A DNA stretch of 64,000 nt, taken from NCBI GenBank assembly GCA_003240755.1, contig QFNF01000040.1, forward strand, positions 1 through 64,000. Direction: 5' to 3'. A program made the translations under genes and the position numbers. Under the pieces are notes generated by a model. The model saw nothing but the letters and a program-made list of their open reading frames with translations. It made no database searches and had not been told where the DNA came from. The stretch comes from Sphingomonas hengshuiensis (GTDB taxonomy: Bacteria > Pseudomonadota > Alphaproteobacteria > Sphingomonadales > Sphingomonadaceae). How positions within the stretch are numbered: the first letter of the stretch is position 1; every line of letters starts with the position of its first letter. Shown here one piece after another: positions 61,497-64,000 of this stretch.

Positions 61497-63757
61497 GGAA
61501 AGGTTGCCCGGATGCTGGCGAACACGGTGCGCGGCGTGCCGTAGTAATTGCCGCGTCCGGTCGACGAGATGCGGGCATAATAGCTGCGGTCGAACAGGTT
61601 GTTCACGTTGACCGCGACCGACAGCCCATCGGTCAGCCTGTATCCGGCACGCAGATCGGCGACGGCATAGGCCCCCTGCCGCACGATCGAGGAACGCGTG
61701 CGAAGCGATCCGTCGGCGTTGAAGGCTGCCGGGGTGCCGCTCCACGTCTCGTCGAACCAGGTCACGCCCGCGCCGACGCTGGCTCCGGCCAGCGGACCGT
61801 CGACCGGCGCATAGTTGGTGAACAGCTTGACCATGTGCTCGGGGATCACCGGCAACAGGCTCAATCCCTCCAACACCGGATTGGCTTCCTCCAGATACTT
61901 GGTCCGGGTGAAGCTGTAGCCGCCGTTGATCCGCCAACCCGGAAGGATCTCGCCACTCGCTTCCGCCTCGACGCCGCGCGCGCGGACCTTGCCGATCTGA
62001 TAGACCACGGTCGGCAGGTCGGGAGCGTTGAAGGTGCGATTGTTCTGCGTGATCTGGTACACCGCCGCCGACAGCAGCAGGCGCTTGTCCATCAACGACA
62101 GCTTCGTCCCGGCTTCATACTGATCGCCGATCAGCGGTTCCAGCGCGCGGCCGTCGGGCCGGGTCCGGCCGGCGACCGGTGCCTGCGGCGTGAAGCTGTC
62201 GGCGTAGCTGGCATAGAGGTTCAGATCGCCGGTCACGTCCCACACCACCCCGGCATAGGGGGTGAAACGTTCGTCGAAGCTGTAGCGGCCCGGTTGCGGG
62301 ATCGGCCCGGACGCGACGCGCGTCGTGGTGGTGGTCGTGTCCCACCACGTCATGCGACCGCCGCCGACCAGCGTCACCCCGGCGAACGGGCTGAGCCGCA
62401 TCTGGCCATACAGGCCATATTGCTCGACTTCGGTCTGCGTGCCGCCATAGACCTGCGCGACGCATTCGGTTGGCACCGTCCGACACCGACCCTGCGTCCC
62501 CTGGACGGGATAAAGCGGCGACGGGCCATAGGGGTTGAGCGGCGGTTCGGCGGGCGACACCGGATTGAAGACGTCGATGCGGGCATAGTTGGACAGGCGG
62601 GTATAGTCCGACGTCGACGTGCTCGCCTGGTAATCCGCGCCGAGGATCAGCGTCTGGTCGCGCCCGAAGGCGGGGAAGCTCCCTACCCCGTTGAAGTCGA
62701 ACGACCGGGTCTGCATCATGTTGTCGCCACGATAGGCGATATGGCTGGTCGATCCGTTGGTCGGCGTCACCGGCTGATTGCCGATGTAACTGTAGATATC
62801 GATGCGATCGACCTCGGTCAGCAGGCCTGTGGCACGCAGCGTCCAGCGATCGCTGACGCGGTGCGCCAGCTCGACGAAGCCCGACCAGCTTTCCGACCGG
62901 AAACGGTTCCAGTCGGCGCCGAGATAGGTCGAGCGGGCCACGTCGAGCAGCCGTCCATCGCTACCGTCGGTGCCGCCGATATAGCCCGGCAGGCCCGACT
63001 GCACCGCCGGCTTGAACAGGTCGTAATTGCCGCCGACGGTCAGCGTCGTATTCTCGCCGATCCTGGTGTCGGCCACGCCGAACGCGGCAAAGCGATAGCG
63101 ATGCGCGACGTCGAAGAACTGGTCCTGATCCTGCACCATCGCGCCCAGGCGCATGCCCGAATGATCGTCGAGCGGGGTCGAGACGTCCAGTTCGGCGCGC
63201 AGATTCTGGTAGCTGCCATAGCCGGCCAGCGCGCTGACCGACCGTTCGGCAAGCGGCCGCTTGCGGACCAGATTGATGCTGCCGGCCGGATTGCCGGCGC
63301 CGCTGAACAGCCCCGCGGGACCGCGCAGCACCTCCACCCGGTCGTACAGGAACAAGTCGGGCACGACGGCGGGAAAGGCGAACGAGAATGTCGGGACGCC
63401 GTCGACAAGATAGTTGTTGATGGTGAACCCGCGCGACAGATAGGACGGGTCCTCGCTGCCAATGCCGGTGATGGTGACGCCGTTCGTGACTGTCAACGCG
63501 TCCTCGAGCGTGAACAGGTTGCGTTGCTGCAACAGTTCCTGGTCGATCACGGTAATGGTGTTCGGCACGTCCTTGAGCGGGGTGACGGTCTTGCCGACCG
63601 CCTGACCATAGCTCTTGCCGACGACGACGATGTCGTCCTGACGCTGGCTATCGGTGTCCTCATCGGCCGACGTTACCGGCTCGGCCGCGGCGGGCAGGAC
63701 CGGCAACACCATCGCCAGCAAAGCCGCCAAAGTCCCATGTCGTACCGAAGGCCGCAT
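61493..63757 (-). CDS. TonB-dependent ferric-siderophore receptor
   Basis: This 754-aa outer-membrane receptor has a signal peptide (residues 1-25, ending AAAEP). A TonB box-like DDIVVVGK is followed by the plug domain (PNTITVIDQELLQQRNLFTL, LFLYDRVEVLRGPAGLFSGAG). A 22-strand barrel ends in TVFASIRATF with terminal aromatic residues. The FhuE/FpvA-like plug motif GNPAGSINLVRKRP is present. The siderophore is unknown. Two Fur-like boxes lie upstream, and three small membrane genes follow with 4-bp overlaps. Confidence 0.93.
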   Translation of the reverse strand: MRPSVRHGTLAALLAMVLPVLPAAAEPVTSADEDTDSQRQDDIVVVGKSYGQAVGKTVTPLKDVPNTITVIDQELLQQRNLFTLEDALTVTNGVTITGIGSEDPSYLSRGFTINNYLVDGVPTFSFAFPAVVPDLFLYDRVEVLRGPAGLFSGAGNPAGSINLVRKRPLAERSVSALAGYGSYQNLRAELDVSTPLDDHSGMRLGAMVQDQDQFFDVAHRYRFAAFGVADTRIGENTTLTVGGNYDLFKPAVQSGLPGYIGGTDGSDGRLLDVARSTYLGADWNRFRSESWSGFVELAHRVSDRWTLRATGLLTEVDRIDIYSYIGNQPVTPTNGSTSHIAYRGDNMMQTRSFDFNGVGSFPAFGRDQTLILGADYQASTSTSDYTRLSNYARIDVFNPVSPAEPPLNPYGPSPLYPVQGTQGRCRTVPTECVAQVYGGTQTEVEQYGLYGQMRLSPFAGVTLVGGGRMTWWDTTTTTTRVASGPIPQPGRYSFDERFTPYAGVVWDVTGDLNLYASYADSFTPQAPVAGRTRPDGRALEPLIGDQYEAGTKLSLMDKRLLLSAAVYQITQNNRTFNAPDLPTVVYQIGKVRARGVEAEASGEILPGWRINGGYSFTRTKYLEEANPVLEGLSLLPVIPEHMVKLFTNYAPVDGPLAGASVGAGVTWFDETWSGTPAAFNADGSLRTRSSIVRQGAYAVADLRAGYRLTDGLSVAVNVNNLFDRSYYARISSTGRGNYYGTPRTVFASIRATFP

Positions 63758-63769
63758 TTCATCCCCTTT

Positions 63770-63784
63770 TGCGAGTCGCTTTCA
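63770..63784. promoter_or_regulatory. Fur-like box 1 upstream of the TonB receptor
   Basis: TGCGAGTCGCTTTCA is an imperfect dyad (TGCGAG / CTTTCA), 13 bp before the receptor ATG. With flanks it matches 14 of 19 bases of the second box at 63829-63847. Its spacing and its similarity to TGAGAAT-type Fur sites suggest iron repression. This is an inference. Confidence 0.45.
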
Positions 63785-63829
63785 ATATGTGCGGTCCCTA
63801 CGACCCGGATGCCCGGATTGCAACGCTAT

Positions 63830-63844
63830 TGCGAGCTACTCTCA
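63830..63844. promoter_or_regulatory. Fur-like box 2 in the divergent receptor/DUF4198 promoter
   Basis: TGCGAGCTACTCTCA is a dyad matching 5 of 6 arm bases and resembles the TGAGAATnATTCTCA Fur consensus. It lies 73 bp upstream of the receptor and 53 bp upstream of the divergent gene, so it could control both. Confidence 0.5.
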
Positions 63845-63896
63845 TTACTATATACAGTTGCGCGAACGACGGGTGCCGTCGAACCGGGAGACGAGA

Positions 63897-64000
63897 ATGC
63901 GAAGCCTTGCCCTATTGATCGCGCTGGCCGCGCCGGCGATCGCCGATGCGCATGAGGTATGGGTGGAGCGCGACGGCAATGGCCCCGCGCGAATCTATCT
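63897..64000 (+). CDS. Exported DUF4198-like protein, 5' part only
   Basis: ATG 63897 opens a frame running off the window end. A signal peptide (MRSLALLIALAAPAIADA) is followed by HEVWVERDGNGPARIYL. The AHEVWVE start after cleavage is typical of DUF4198 periplasmic proteins, which are often linked to metal uptake. It is divergent from the TonB receptor and shares its Fur-like boxes. Only 34 residues are visible, so the family call is tentative. Confidence 0.65.
   Translation, partial: MRSLALLIALAAPAIADAHEVWVERDGNGPARIY

Noticed and set aside
61319..63955. An 878-aa plus-strand open frame opposite the TonB receptor
   Set aside because: It is a shadow of the receptor. The real plus-strand gene in this area starts at 63897 in a different frame.

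Overview
The window is a GC-rich chromosomal segment from an alphaproteobacterium, most likely a Sphingomonas-like member of the Sphingomonadales. The main evidence is the cluster dusB-ntrB-ntrC-ntrY-ntrX-hfq-hflX in the alphaproteobacterial order. Two further points agree with this: an Hfq with two tandem Sm domains (known from Zymomonas and Novosphingobium relatives) and a fused IspDF enzyme. Nearly all genes are housekeeping genes packed in tight operons with many 4-bp start/stop overlaps. No database search was possible, so family names rest on motifs read directly from the translations.

Layout. 1-2 kb: a cell-wall pair (MltB-type lytic transglycosylase and a degenerate RlpA-like SPOR protein), then tRNA-Ser(UGA). 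2.0-4.07 kb: a compact IS1595-type element with perfect 23-bp terminal inverted repeats. It carries a GTG-started zinc-ribbon transposase and two passenger genes (a 140-aa unknown and a DUF6471 HTH-like protein). The transposase/DUF6471 divergent promoter holds a cluster of CATCACCA/TGGTGATG half-sites. 4.4-10.2 kb: a six-gene Mrp/Pha cation/proton antiporter operon with fused A and B subunits. 10.3-19.4 kb: the ntr cluster. 19.5-23.8 kb: ispDF, an exported unknown, pncC, ratA, lipA and a beta-carbonic anhydrase. 23.9-29 kb: aspS (broken by a net +1 frameshift), rnd, an I78 inhibitor-like lipoprotein and ppx. 28.9-35.6 kb: ppk1, hda, a DUF2066-like exported protein, purM, purN and two unknowns. 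35.8-38.4 kb: ndk, holC, pepA. 38.6-44.1 kb: lptD-surA-pdxA-rsmA. 44.1-49.8 kb: a TPR protein, an RsmB-like methyltransferase, guaB, an M28 peptidase and a CitE-like lyase. 49.8-53 kb: an SPFH protein with an internal deletion and frameshift, nfeD, and a DUF885 protein. 53.1-59.4 kb: a MscS channel, gyrA, DUF952, DUF488 and trmFO. 59.4-64 kb: an iron-uptake operon (TonB receptor, DUF3649, PepSY, DUF3325) facing a DUF4198-like gene cut by the window end, with two Fur-like boxes between them.

The least ordinary features are the passenger-carrying IS element with its putative operator, and a 32-bp perfect inverted repeat in the purM leader. Others are two reading-frame lesions in otherwise conserved genes (aspS and the SPFH gene), a 79-bp antisense overlap between pncC and ratA, and an NtrX without the sigma-54 GAFTGA loop. 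I found no CRISPR array, prophage or recognisable defence system.
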